Part shown: positions 9,001-16,768 of the stretch, one piece after another
Position numbering within the stretch: position 1 is the first letter of the stretch
Layout: the number at the start of each line of letters is the position of its first letter
Origin: an uncultured Anaerolineaceae bacterium
GTDB taxonomy: Bacteria; Chloroflexota; Anaerolineae; Anaerolineales; Anaerolineaceae
Direction of reading: 5' to 3'
NCBI GenBank assembly: GCA_937863605.1
Contig: CALMGN010000034.1
Coordinates: forward strand, 1-59,764
DNA length: 59,764 nucleotides
Translations under genes and position numbers: made by a program
Notes under the pieces: generated by a model
What the model was told of the DNA's origin: nothing
Seen by the model: the letters and a program-made list of their open reading frames with translations, nothing else
Database searches by the model: none

Positions 9001-9860
9001 CCGCAACGATTACCCCCCTCCCGCCCACCAGTACCTTTACCCCGACGGCTACTCTGCCACCAACCAGCACTTTTACGCCCACCGCAACCTCTGCTGCCCC
9101 AAACGGCCAGATCTACATCTCGCTTGACGGAGGCGGCACGGTCGGCGGGGTGATTGCAGAGGATGTCGACGTCCTGCATTTTGATGGTTCCTCCTGGTCC
9201 CTATTCTTCGACGCCTCGGATGTCGGTATTTCGACCAGCGGGCAGGATATGAATGATTTCGTCATACTGGATTCAACCACGCTGTTGATGACCTTCCGCT
9301 CAGCCTTTACACTGGGGGGGCTGGCGGTAGAGCCGTATGACATTGTTGAATTTACGGCAACATCGTTTGGCAGCGACACCGCCGGGACATTCAGCCTGTA
9401 CTTTGACGGCAGTGATGTTGGGTTGGACACCACCAGCGAGGTCATCGACGCGCTCGATGTTTTACCAGATGGCCGGATTTTAATCTCTACCACGGGAGAC
9501 CCAGTCGTGCCGGGTGTGGGCGGTCAAGATGAAGATGTTTTGGCCTTCACGCCGGTCACGCTTGGCGACGTCACCAGCGGCACCTGGGCGCTGTACTTTG
9601 ATGGTACGGCGGTGGGATTAGGAGACACTTCCAGTGAAGACGTCGACGGTCTGGACGTAACGCCTAATGGCGATATCTACCTGTCAACCCTGGTAGATTT
9701 CACGGTAACCGGGATTTCTGGCTTGAACGAAGACGTGTTTGTCTGCCCCCCGAGTTCGCTCGGCGATGCTACCGTCTGCACCTTTGCCCCGACCCTGTAC
9801 TTCGACGGCAGCTTCTGGGGGCTGGATGCCAACGATGTGGACGGGATTTTTATTCCATAA
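6096..9860 (+). CDS. Large exported beta-propeller protein with Pro/Thr linkers
   Basis: 1254 residues, GTG start with GGGAGG at 6081-6086. An N-terminal hydrophobic segment (about 9-33) looks like a signal peptide. Residues about 40-590 have repeated SGIAFNQQNGHLY-type strands with Asp-rich loops, typical of NHL/SdiA-regulated propellers. Two Pro/Thr linkers (about 592-660 and 910-1005) separate two copies of a roughly 245-residue module (about 665-910 and 1008-1254). The module contains repeats such as DEDILRFDG, WSLYFDGSDVG and EDVDALDV. No catalytic site or sorting motif is evident. It is probably a secreted or surface protein, controlled by the structured leader just upstream. Its exact function is unknown. 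Confidence 0.85.
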   Translation: MEKGSQFFTGIFRLILVVGILVANLYSAESSVQAAVGAAEFADIQSISTRKFGVTNPAGFAFLPGANGFILWGDQAELTQARMIKNYELPGGTVNLPGVEGSLNAAFDARSGSLFFLDNQSTRLTRVKLNQRGYPDTAAGMVVTYDTRAYGVKQPAGISFDATTGRLFVLDANGPRVVSVTSGANQNFDGTTAFRGGRIKRVNLKGMDGSTLSGIAFNQQNGHLYTAAPAEQKVYEFTQEGEVVASLDLTNYALTNIQSLTFAPSADQTDDPSSQYLFVLDGGEASASGATLKSGQILELTLQPMALPSGTPLLPATHVRTIDTSKNAWNPSSPDPSGIDYFPLTGQLIIDDSEVDEMSVYAGANVYFSTLSGSLVSTCNTLAFSREPTGIAVNPANNHIFMTDDDRKEIYEINLGIDGVYCTADDSVTKVSTVTLFGGTGSDPEDLAYGNNTLFMSGGSDAEVYMFSLGANGVLGGGDDGPVLHFDTLALGFKDLEGIGYYPEAGTLFIVSTSSSDQYIGEVTTDGTLLRAYDVSFMGSAQNIRSDVGYLPSLANPSIKNIYIASRGIDNDSGTNPSPTENDGKVWEISINLPPPATPTNTPLPTATSTLGPSPTVTNTPTATATATSGPSPTPTDTPTATSTFTATATPTATPAPSSNPLYLSMASNGSVGGVSFSDEDILRFDGQTWSLYFDGSDVGVGSQDLFAFDIIDASTIWMVFTGSVTLNGIAVTARDVVQFNAASLGSATTGTFSMVLNGADVGLDANSESIDAVDRLPDGRVLVSTTGSASVPGVTSADEDILAFTPVTLGDTTSGSWALYFDGSDVGLADNSNEDVDALDVDADGNIYLSTLGDFAVTGVAGTDDDIFVCVPGSTGSTTTCTYSSTLFFDGSTWGQTANDVDAVNLLELGPIPTATPTSTPTQTLTPTNTATPTNTLAPSDTPTPTPPPTDTATPTLGPSPTFTSTATATITPLPPTSTFTPTATLPPTSTFTPTATSAAPNGQIYISLDGGGTVGGVIAEDVDVLHFDGSSWSLFFDASDVGISTSGQDMNDFVILDSTTLLMTFRSAFTLGGLAVEPYDIVEFTATSFGSDTAGTFSLYFDGSDVGLDTTSEVIDALDVLPDGRILISTTGDPVVPGVGGQDEDVLAFTPVTLGDVTSGTWALYFDGTAVGLGDTSSEDVDGLDVTPNGDIYLSTLVDFTVTGISGLNEDVFVCPPSSLGDATVCTFAPTLYFDGSFWGLDANDVDGIFIP

Positions 9861-9896
9861 AGGTGAACTAAACCGAAAAGATATCTGTTTAAATTC

Positions 9897-9934
9897 CGGC
9901 CTGGAGGACTGAAAATCCCATCCAGGCCGGTTTT
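9897..9934 (+). terminator. Rho-independent terminator
   Basis: CCGGCCTGGA (9897-9906) pairs perfectly with TCCAGGCCGG (9921-9930), followed by TTTT. It ends the transcript of the large exported protein. Confidence 0.9.
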
Positions 9935-10079
9935 ACTTGTATTCGACGAGGATGTTGGAGAGAGTCGGCCTCTGCGAAATGAGATCATCCGGAAACAATG
10001 GCTGAAATTGAAATGAGAATCGTCCGATTAAGCGGAGGGACGGATTACCTTGGGCGAGCAGGGGGTTGGCGCTTACTGG

Positions 10080-10468
10080 CTATTGTAAAACCGTGCGTGC
10101 TCTATACTGCAGCGCTTCAGCCAGGTGCTGGGGTGCGATATTTTCCATCCCCCCTAAATCAGCAATGGTGCCGAATGTCCGCCGGACACATTTCAGCGTT
10201 GGCAGCGATGCCGTTCTCGGTAAAGCGCTGGCGTTGAATCATCCGGGCGTTCTCCACCCGGCTGCGCACCACTTGCGCCGCCTCACCCAGCCGCTGGTCG
10301 GAGAGCTAATCGTAATCGACGCGCGGCACTTCGATGTAAATATCGATCCGGTCGAGCAGCGGGCCGGAAATGCGTTTCTGGTATTTGGTGACAGTCGAGT
10401 TGGAACAGGTGCAGGGCTTGACCGGGTCGCCGAAATAGCCGCAAGGGCAGGCATTCCTCATATCACAA
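10080..10468 (-). pseudogene. Relic 1 of comM (C-terminal part)
   Basis: On the minus strand this is a decayed copy of the C-terminal third of the intact comM at 13754-15274. It still ends in HLAEALQYR...VLQ-stop (stop at 10080-10082), and the regions encoding the IDIYIEVPR and [15 protein letters not shown] segments are easily aligned. A nonsense codon (TAG, minus strand) lies at 10306-10308. A deletion of about 104 bases, between two GCAATG repeats in the parent sequence, shifts the frame near 10162-10167. Similarity stops at the codons for MNPCPCGYFG near 10468. The plus-strand ORF across this region is only the antisense of the relic. Confidence 0.9.
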
Positions 10469-10659
10469 CATTAAACGCTCTCTGTTTGGTGGTTCAACAG
10501 CTTATGGGCGAATTTGCGGGAGGGATGAGGCACGAGCGGTGGAGCTGCTATCTGCTGGAGAAGGTGGTATTGGGCAACCCGTCTGGACCCTTAACCCGTT
10601 AATGCCTCGACGTCAAAGGCAAAGCCCAGTCGGGAGCTTATCGCAATTGCCTCCGGAAA

Positions 10660-10700
10660 TAAAATTTTCCCCGTCTAAAGTAGGCGGGGAATTTGTTTTT
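10660..10700. terminator. Bidirectional terminator hairpin
   Basis: TTCCCCGTC (10667-10675) pairs with GGCGGGGAA (10683-10691) with one G-T pair. A T-rich run follows on the plus strand and a shorter one on the minus strand. It is placed to end the minus-strand membrane-protein gene at 10716. The stretch 10469-10659 before it holds nothing recognised. Confidence 0.7.
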
Positions 10701-10715
10701 GGACTTGATCGGTTT

Positions 10716-11264
10716 TTAATTAGCGACTGTCGCGGGTAAGGCAGTGGCAAGTTTTTTTGACAAGAAGGCGCGCCACAACCACACCAACCATACCAGCATA
10801 AATATTGAGGCAAACGTACTGACATTCTCTGCAATGACCTGGTTTCCGAGGAATCCGGCTACTCCAGAGATCAAATAGGTAATCCCGGTCAGCAAAGCCA
10901 CTACTGCGAGCCCACGTGGCATCTTGGCGCTGCGGAAGGCAAGAAAACCAAAGATCAGGAATAGCAGGAAAAAAAACAGGTACCACAAGCTAACGAGGAA
11001 AGTGCTGCCACCTAGATTGGCAGCAATGGCCATCCCAATCGCGGGAAACACCAAGATCAGGCCGGCCAGGCTCAGTCCCTTTGACTCAGGTCGGTGGGCA
11101 ATGTAGAGTGCGTAGAAGACACCGATTAGCAGCAAGAAGAAGAGGTACATGAAGATCCCTCCGATGGTGGAGTTAAAGAAGAAAGATGCTACTGCTGCGA
11201 CCATGAGCACTGCGCTCGCGAACGCCAACCATCCGGCATTCCGAAATAAATTATTTGTAAACAT
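10716..11264 (-). CDS. Hypothetical polytopic membrane protein
   Basis: 182 residues with about five to six hydrophobic helices and very short loops: NNLFRNAGWLAFASAVLMV at the start, and a C-terminal helix ending in LWRAFLSKKLA. I do not recognise a named family. The layout resembles small DUF4386-like or stress-associated integral membrane proteins. There is no conserved polar motif that would suggest transport or catalysis. It lies inside the scarred comM-relic zone and has its own terminator, so it may have arrived with horizontally acquired DNA. A short AT-rich gap precedes it. Confidence 0.6.
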   Translation of the reverse strand: MFTNNLFRNAGWLAFASAVLMVAAVASFFFNSTIGGIFMYLFFLLLIGVFYALYIAHRPESKGLSLAGLILVFPAIGMAIAANLGGSTFLVSLWYLFFFLLFLIFGFLAFRSAKMPRGLAVVALLTGITYLISGVAGFLGNQVIAENVSTFASIFMLVWLVWLWRAFLSKKLATALPATVAN

Positions 11265-11612
11265 GAGTATGCTCCATTTTAAAACATTGATTAGTTAAGG
11301 GTTGTTGAAAGGGGCACAAGGCCAATTATACGATGAGGAAAAGGCTGTAAAGTATTATCAATAGTTGATTACTATCTCCTCATGCGAAAGAGTTGCCACT
11401 TTAGTCGACAATCCAATGGGCACCGCAATTTTCATTCACAGCCCGGTAACCATTATGGTTTTCCATTTCCGCAGATATATTACTCCCTGGTAACAACTGC
11501 CTAACGAATAAAAAAAATGACGTACCAATGTTCTGGTTAATATCAGATTGTTTATATATTACACCTAATTACTATAATTGATCTAAATTATGCAAATAAA
11601 CTTTCCCCATCC

Positions 11613-11810
11613 ACGTGCGCACCCGACCGGGTAAAACGCATGGCCATGTTCCGCCAGGCAAACCGTCTGCTCGTTGTAGATCAAGCTTTAGTGTTACCAC
11701 TTATCTATGTCAGTCGATATGCACATCTGGTCAAACCCTGGGTGAAGAATTTTTATAAGAGTCTGCTCGGGATGATCGACTTCCAAAACATACGCATTGA
11801 AGACCATTGA
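11613..11810 (+). pseudogene. C-terminal relic of a peptide ABC transporter binding protein
   Basis: The plus-strand frame ending at TGA 11808-11810 encodes a stretch with RMAMFRQANRLLV, DQALVLPLIY and LVKPWVKNFYKS, closing with IEDH. This is the typical tail of SBP_bac_5 (DppA/OppA-like) periplasmic or lipoprotein peptide-binding proteins. Only about 60 of the usual 500-600 residues remain. There is no start codon context, upstream domain or transporter partner. It is a dead fragment, probably left by a rearrangement that also involved comM. Confidence 0.75.
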
Positions 11811-12061
11811 GCATCCTATCCGAACATGTATGGTTTATGATTTTGATTTGATTGGATATATATAGTGAGAGGTAAACCTCCCCTTTAACAACGCACATAA
11901 TTCTTTCACGAGGGGGGTTGAACCTACCAAAAGGTAATTTGGCTTAGCGCGGACCGCAGCGCATTTTAAATTATAAAAACTATAAAGTAAATTCCAAAGT
12001 ACCTATTTCATTTTGTGTCCCGAAGACCAGGTTCGGATTATTTCAAACCTGCCTTGATAGT

Positions 12062-12105
12062 GAACCGCTCGGGCAAGGGTTCATGACGGCTACGAGCTGG
12101 TTTTG
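12062..12105 (-). pseudogene. Relic 2 of comM (short)
   Basis: Bases 12065-12085 match comM 14217-14237 at 20 of 21 positions, across the codons for MNPCPCG, with weaker similarity to about 12105. It repeats the same segment at which relic 1 stops, as a flanking duplication of an insertion would. It is non-coding by itself. Confidence 0.6.
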
Positions 12106-12126
12106 GCAGTTGCTTTCCGCATGCTC

Positions 12127-13455
12127 TCAACGTTGTACTGTAAACAAACGCCATTCACCAGGAATACCCTTAAGACGAAAATCGCCTCGATCACTAAACT
12201 CAAAACCTGAGCCAACCACCAAATCTTTTACCGTGCGTGAGACCCAAACTTCATTCGCCTGTGCTTGCGCTAAAACTCGTGCGGAAATATGCACAGCTAG
12301 CCCGCCAATCCGCTCTTCCATAAGTTCAATCTCTCCGGTATGCAGTCCTGCCCGAATCTCAAGTCCCATTCGTCGGGATTCGTCGCTGAGCGCTAAGGCA
12401 CATCGAATGGCGCGGCCTGGGCCATCAAAGGTCGCCAAGCAGCCATCACCTGTGCTTTCCACGAAGCGGCCTCTGAAACGGTCGATTTCTACGGATAACG
12501 TGGCATGGTGATCGCCTATCAAGTCACGCCAACGGTGGTCACCAATTTCTGCCACCCGCTTGGTTGAGTCCACAATGTCTGTAAAAAGCACCGTTGCCAA
12601 TACCCGATTAGGTTCTACCGTTAGTCGCTTCCCGGTCAGGAATTCTCCAATCTCATTGGCTATCGATTCCGTATCGCCAACCCACCAAGCGTGATCTTCT
12701 CCAGCCAGTTCCACTAATTTTGCCCCAGGGATATGTTCAGCCAGGTATCGCCCTTGCTCAATTTCTATCGCCAAATCATTGGTGCGATGCAAGACGAGTG
12801 TCGGAATATGTATGGTCGGCAAGATGGCGCTGACATCGATTTGTGAATACAACCGAAGCAGATTGATCACTGTGGTCGGTCCGGCACTAAGTCGTAAGAA
12901 TTTCGCCCACCATCGGCGAAAGCGCTCGTCGTGGGCAACCGAAGGCGCCATGTATTCAATATTAATCGGACCGCCCCATCCGTTCCGCCATACATTATCC
13001 CTTTCCTGATCTTGTTCGTGCGTCATTGCCCCGCTTAGGTCATCCACGAGCCTGCCTTTGGCAATGGTGCCATACAGCACTAAGGCGGAGGAGCGCTCTG
13101 GGTAGGTAGCAGCGAACAATATGCTCATGGAACCACCCTCCGAAACGCCAAACAACGCCGCCCGCGTAGAGCCGACTGCGTCCATCACAGCTCGCATATC
13201 ATCCATCCGCTGTTCCAACGTCGGAATGCCTGTGATCCGGTCGGAGAGTCCTGTGCCACGTTTGTCAAATAAAATCAGCCTGGAAAATGAAGCCAGTTGT
13301 TGAAGAAAACGAGCGTAGGCAGGATCCTCCCATGCATATTCTACATGGGATACAAAGCCTGGAACCATCACAAGGTCAATTGGACCCTGCCCCAGGACTT
13401 GATAGGCGATACTGGCATCACCGCTTAACGCAAACTTGGTTTCCGGTGGGATCAT
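12127..13455 (-). CDS. Alpha/beta-hydrolase fused to class III nucleotide cyclase domain
   Basis: 442 residues from the ATG at 13455, which has AGAAGGA in front; an in-frame TTG at 13473 is less likely. Residues about 10-275 are an alpha/beta-hydrolase with elbow GVSEG (Ser105), acid Asp227 in RTNDLA and His255 in GEDHAWW. Residues about 285-440 are an adenylate/guanylate cyclase catalytic domain: FTDIVDS (Asp293) and STGDG (Asp337) give both metal ligands, followed by GLHTGE. The usual Asn of the ribose-binding motif is His389 (AVHISARV), Arg393 is kept, and the purine-specifying Lys position is Glu333, so activity or substrate may differ. It would act in the cytoplasm. It lies between two comM relics, which suggests acquisition. 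Confidence 0.88.
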   Translation of the reverse strand: MIPPETKFALSGDASIAYQVLGQGPIDLVMVPGFVSHVEYAWEDPAYARFLQQLASFSRLILFDKRGTGLSDRITGIPTLEQRMDDMRAVMDAVGSTRAALFGVSEGGSMSILFAATYPERSSALVLYGTIAKGRLVDDLSGAMTHEQDQERDNVWRNGWGGPINIEYMAPSVAHDERFRRWWAKFLRLSAGPTTVINLLRLYSQIDVSAILPTIHIPTLVLHRTNDLAIEIEQGRYLAEHIPGAKLVELAGEDHAWWVGDTESIANEIGEFLTGKRLTVEPNRVLATVLFTDIVDSTKRVAEIGDHRWRDLIGDHHATLSVEIDRFRGRFVESTGDGCLATFDGPGRAIRCALALSDESRRMGLEIRAGLHTGEIELMEERIGGLAVHISARVLAQAQANEVWVSRTVKDLVVGSGFEFSDRGDFRLKGIPGEWRLFTVQR

Positions 13456-13622
13456 CCATTCTTCCTTCTGCAAGATCGAAAAGAGAACTGCCCCCTAATT
13501 ATGATTCAATAATAATGTATATCTTAAGTGCAGTATATAATCAATTTCCCCCAATGGCAATAATCCTCTATCTATCTACCATACTTATGCGATGGATATA
13601 ACCACTTCCTGGTACTCTCAAA

Positions 13623-13742
13623 TTCGCCGTGACAATTAACTTCACCGGCAGGGGTACATTGCCGCAATCCGTTGGAAATTGGCCGGGAAGGTGTGTGATC
13701 CTTGCGCCCGGCTGATGGTGACGGTTTAGTCTTAACCAGTTG
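13623..13742 (-). pseudogene. Relic 3 of comM (internal part)
   Basis: This block aligns with comM 14205-14323. The best part is 13672-13723, where GTTGGAAATTNGCCGGGAAGG and GCGCCCGGCTGATGGTGACG are shared. It ends about ten bases before the intact comM stop. It is frameshifted and starts and ends abruptly. Together with relics 1 and 2 it brackets the hydrolase-cyclase gene. The remaining bases from 13474 to 13622 hold no gene I can see. Confidence 0.85.
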
Positions 13743-13753
13743 GTATTTGCTGG

Positions 13754-15274
13754 TTACTGCAGGATACTTCTCGGTCGGTACTGCAGCGCTTCCGCCAGGT
13801 GCTGCGGTGCTATGCGTTCCACCCCGCCCAGGTCGGCAATGGTGCGCGCCAGCTTGAGGATGCGGTGATAAGCGCGCGCTGAAAGCTGGTACTGGTTCAT
13901 CGCGGCGCGCATCAGGTTCATGCCGGTATCATCCAACATGCAATGATGGCGGATATCTGCCGGGCGCATTTCGGCGTTGGCGGAGATGCCGTTTTCGGAA
14001 AATCGCTGGCGTTGGACCGCCCGGGCATTCTCCACCCGGCTGCGCACCACCTGTGATGGTTCGCCCAGGCGCTGGTCAGAGAGCTTATCGTAATCGACAC
14101 GCGGCACTTCGATGTAAATATCGATCCGGTCCAACAATGGGCCGGAAATGCGTTTCTGGTATTTGGTGACAGTCGAGTTGGAGCAGGTGCAGGGTTTAAC
14201 CGGGTCGCCGAAATAACCGCACGGGCAAGGGTTCATGGCTGCGATCAGTTGGAAATTAGCCGGGAAGGTGAGCGAACCCTGCGCCCGGCTGATGGTGACG
14301 ACTTTGTCCTCGATCGGCTGGCGCAGCACTTCCAACACGCGCTGGCCAAATTCGGGCAGTTCATCCAGAAATAGCACCCCGCGGTGCGCCAGTGAGATTT
14401 CTCCCGGGTGCGGTTGATTTCCCCCGCCAACCAGCCCGGCGTGGCTGATGGTATGGTGCGGCGACCGGAACGGCCGGGTGCGAATCAACGGTACCTCCGG
14501 CGGCAGCTGGTCGGCCACCGAGTAAATGCGGGTGACATCCAATGCCTCCTGGATGGACATGCGTGGCAGGATGGCAGGCAAGGCGCGAGCCATCAGGGTC
14601 TTGCCGGCTCCGGGCGGACCGGACATCATTAAATTGTGTCCGCCAGCTGCCGCTACCTCGAGCGCACGTTTGACGTGCTCTTGTCCCTTGATGTCGCGGA
14701 AATCGGTCTGGACGGCAATTTCAACATCCTCCACCTCGACTGGCGGATGGGGAACGATGGGGGCGTAACCGGACAGGTGGGCGGTCAGGTCGGTGAGCGA
14801 GCGTACCGGGATGACCTCGAGCCCGGGAATAAGGGCAGCTTCAGCCGCATCGACCTCAGGGCAGAAGATGCGGATAAAACCTTCCTGCCGGGCTGTGGCA
14901 GCCATGGGCAGCACCCCGCGGACATGGCGCACTGTCCCGTCCAGGGATAGCTCGCCTAAGACCAGGGTTTTATCCAGTTTTTCAGGCTCCAATTGCTCGG
15001 TAGTTACCAAAACGCCGAGGGCAATCGGCAGGTCGTAGGCTGGGCCTTCTTTGCGTACTGAAGCCGGCGCCAGGTTGACGGTCAGCGGACGGCGCGGATA
15101 CATTAAACCGGCATTTTTGATGGCCGAGTAAACCCGTTCTTTGCTTTCCTGCACGGCAGCATCCGGCAGTCCGACGATGGCCATTTTTGGCAGTCCCTGG
15201 CCAAAGTCAACTTCGACTTCTACAATGACGCCTTCCAGACCAACGACCGCGCAGGAGTACACTCGGGCAAGCAT
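13754..15274 (-). CDS. comM: YifB/ComM family Mg-chelatase-like AAA+ ATPase
   Basis: 506 residues, full length. The order is an N-terminal Lon-protease-like (ChlI) domain (about 20-140), then the AAA+ core with Walker A GPPGAGKT (219-226) and a Walker B around GVLFLDELPEF, and a C-terminal Mg_chelatase_C region (SARAYHRILKLARTIADL). The cysteine-rich CPCGYFG...CTCSNS insertion is typical of the family. In naturally transformable bacteria ComM is a hexameric branch-migration helicase that extends recombination of incoming DNA. It is cytoplasmic. Three partial relics of the same gene lie just upstream in the window, showing repeated rearrangement here. Confidence 0.95.
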   Translation of the reverse strand: MLARVYSCAVVGLEGVIVEVEVDFGQGLPKMAIVGLPDAAVQESKERVYSAIKNAGLMYPRRPLTVNLAPASVRKEGPAYDLPIALGVLVTTEQLEPEKLDKTLVLGELSLDGTVRHVRGVLPMAATARQEGFIRIFCPEVDAAEAALIPGLEVIPVRSLTDLTAHLSGYAPIVPHPPVEVEDVEIAVQTDFRDIKGQEHVKRALEVAAAGGHNLMMSGPPGAGKTLMARALPAILPRMSIQEALDVTRIYSVADQLPPEVPLIRTRPFRSPHHTISHAGLVGGGNQPHPGEISLAHRGVLFLDELPEFGQRVLEVLRQPIEDKVVTISRAQGSLTFPANFQLIAAMNPCPCGYFGDPVKPCTCSNSTVTKYQKRISGPLLDRIDIYIEVPRVDYDKLSDQRLGEPSQVVRSRVENARAVQRQRFSENGISANAEMRPADIRHHCMLDDTGMNLMRAAMNQYQLSARAYHRILKLARTIADLGGVERIAPQHLAEALQYRPRSILQ

Positions 15275-15471
15275 GAAGCTAGTTTAGGGTCGGTTGTGGA
15301 AAATGTCAAACCAGAAAATGACCGAAATTAAATTTGAACCATAAGGATTGTTCACGAATTGAATGATAAAAAGCCAATTGTTTATATAATTATCACGTTC
15401 ATTTTTCCATTCACATGAGGCGTGTGTTCGGGAGGGGAACTCATTTGAGAATTATCTATGATGAGGCATGC

Positions 15472-16644
15472 ATGAATATTACTGATTGGATGACTCCGCA
15501 AGAGCAGCAGGACCTGATCGCTTTCACCCAGGAGCTGGTTCGAATTAAAAGTATTTCCGGGCAGGAAGAGCCAATTGTTCGGGTTATTGCGCAGAAAATG
15601 AAGGCACTCGGCTATGATGACGTCCGCATCGATGCGATGGGCAATGTGGTCGGTCGTATTGGTAATGGCGAAAAATCCATTATGTTTGACTCGCACGTTG
15701 ACACGGTAGCGGTCAATGACGAAGAAAAATGGGACATTCCCCCATTCAGCGGGACGATTGTAGATGGCTTTCTGTGTGGACGAGGCTCGGTCGATATGAA
15801 GTCCGGGGCAGCGGCATCGATCTATGCCGGTGTGATTGCCCGCAAATTAGGATTTGATTCCGGCAAGGCCATTTACGTTTCTTGCACCGTTTTTGAAGAA
15901 GATTGCGATGGGGAAAACTTAAAACACCTGTTCAAGGAATGCCAGATCAAGCCCGACTACATGGTCATCTGTGAACCATCGGAAAACTTGATTTCTCTGG
16001 GGCATAAAGGCAAAGCTCAAATCGTCATCAAAACCAGAGGAGTTTCCGCTCACGGGTCAGCTCCGGAAAAGGGGATGAATGCCATTTATGAAATGGCTGA
16101 GATCATCCAGCGTGTCGAGAGGGCTAACGCCGACTTGATGAAACAGGCCATACCCCGGGGCACGCTGGTGATGTCGCGGATTTCCAGTACCAGCGCTTCC
16201 TTAAATGCCGTGCCGTCGGAATGCGAAGTGTATCTGGATCGCAGAATGGCACCCGGCGAGACGAAGGAATCGATCCTTAAGGAAATGGACGGAATCATCC
16301 AGGGGAAAAATGCCGCCTGGGAGGTGGGAACCCTATTCCGGAAAAGCTGGACCGGAATGGATATCCGCTATGAGCCGTTCCATCTGGCCTGGAAGATTGA
16401 CCAGGATCATGGGTTGACCCAGGGCTGCGTCCGCGCTTATCGCGAAGTCTTTGGCACCGACCCCGCCAAATTCGATTTTTGGGATTTTAGCACGAATGCA
16501 GTGACAAGCGTAAGCATGGGCATCCCAACCATTGGGTTTGGGCCCGGGGAGTATAAGCTAGCCCACATGCTCAATGAACACTGCAAAGTGAGCCAGATTA
16601 TTGACGCATGTAAATTTTACACCGCGCTAATTCGGCAGGTTTAA
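15472..16644 (+). CDS. YgeY-type M20 family metallopeptidase/deacylase
   Basis: 390 residues from ATG 15472. A TTG at 15445 preceded by GGAGGGG (15431-15437) is an equally possible start and would add nine residues. The M20 metal site is visible: SHVDT (His75, Asp77), RGSVDMKSG (Asp108), EEDCDGE (Glu142/143) and the late His in KLAHMLNEH. The family includes aminoacylase, ArgE/DapE and dipeptidase activities. The protein most resembles YgeY-type members that occur beside nitrogen or selenium metabolism genes, but no such partners are here, so the substrate is open. It is transcribed divergently from comM, with a TATAAT at 15385-15390. Confidence 0.85.
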   Translation: MNITDWMTPQEQQDLIAFTQELVRIKSISGQEEPIVRVIAQKMKALGYDDVRIDAMGNVVGRIGNGEKSIMFDSHVDTVAVNDEEKWDIPPFSGTIVDGFLCGRGSVDMKSGAAASIYAGVIARKLGFDSGKAIYVSCTVFEEDCDGENLKHLFKECQIKPDYMVICEPSENLISLGHKGKAQIVIKTRGVSAHGSAPEKGMNAIYEMAEIIQRVERANADLMKQAIPRGTLVMSRISSTSASLNAVPSECEVYLDRRMAPGETKESILKEMDGIIQGKNAAWEVGTLFRKSWTGMDIRYEPFHLAWKIDQDHGLTQGCVRAYREVFGTDPAKFDFWDFSTNAVTSVSMGIPTIGFGPGEYKLAHMLNEHCKVSQIIDACKFYTALIRQV

Positions 16645-16677
16645 TAGTTATTGTTAAATGGAAGAGTGCGTACAAAT

Positions 16678-16727
16678 GCTAACCGGTCCGACCCATTGTG
16701 CCAGATTTAAGGTCCCCTCTGGTTAGC
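16678..16727. repeat. Inverted repeat between convergent genes
   Basis: GCTAACC (16678-16684) and GGTTAGC (16721-16727) form a hairpin arm between the convergent M20 and CBS genes. The U-run is missing, so it is terminator-like at most. Confidence 0.4.
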
Positions 16728-16768
16728 GTTCAATAATATTAAAATTTTTGGCAAACGGGGATTGTGTC

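Larger units (their letters stand above)
11265..12126. other. Long gene-poor gap with gene relics
   Basis: About 860 AT-rich bases without an intact gene. It holds the tail of a peptide-binding protein (11613-11810) and a short comM relic (12062-12105), listed separately. In 11265-11600 and 11811-12060 I see only short hairpins and no frame with protein-like composition. The base composition is clearly more AT-rich than the flanking housekeeping genes. Confidence 0.6.

Noticed and set aside
7781-9082. Val/Gly-rich minus-strand ORFs opposite the exported protein (7781-8074 and 8783-9082)
   Set aside because: They are the complement of the Pro/Thr codons in the linkers. Low-complexity composition makes long antisense frames there by chance.
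10066-10602. 178-codon plus-strand ORF
   Set aside because: Its first 130 codons are the exact antisense of a decayed comM copy and the rest matches nothing recognised, so it is a shadow of a pseudogene.
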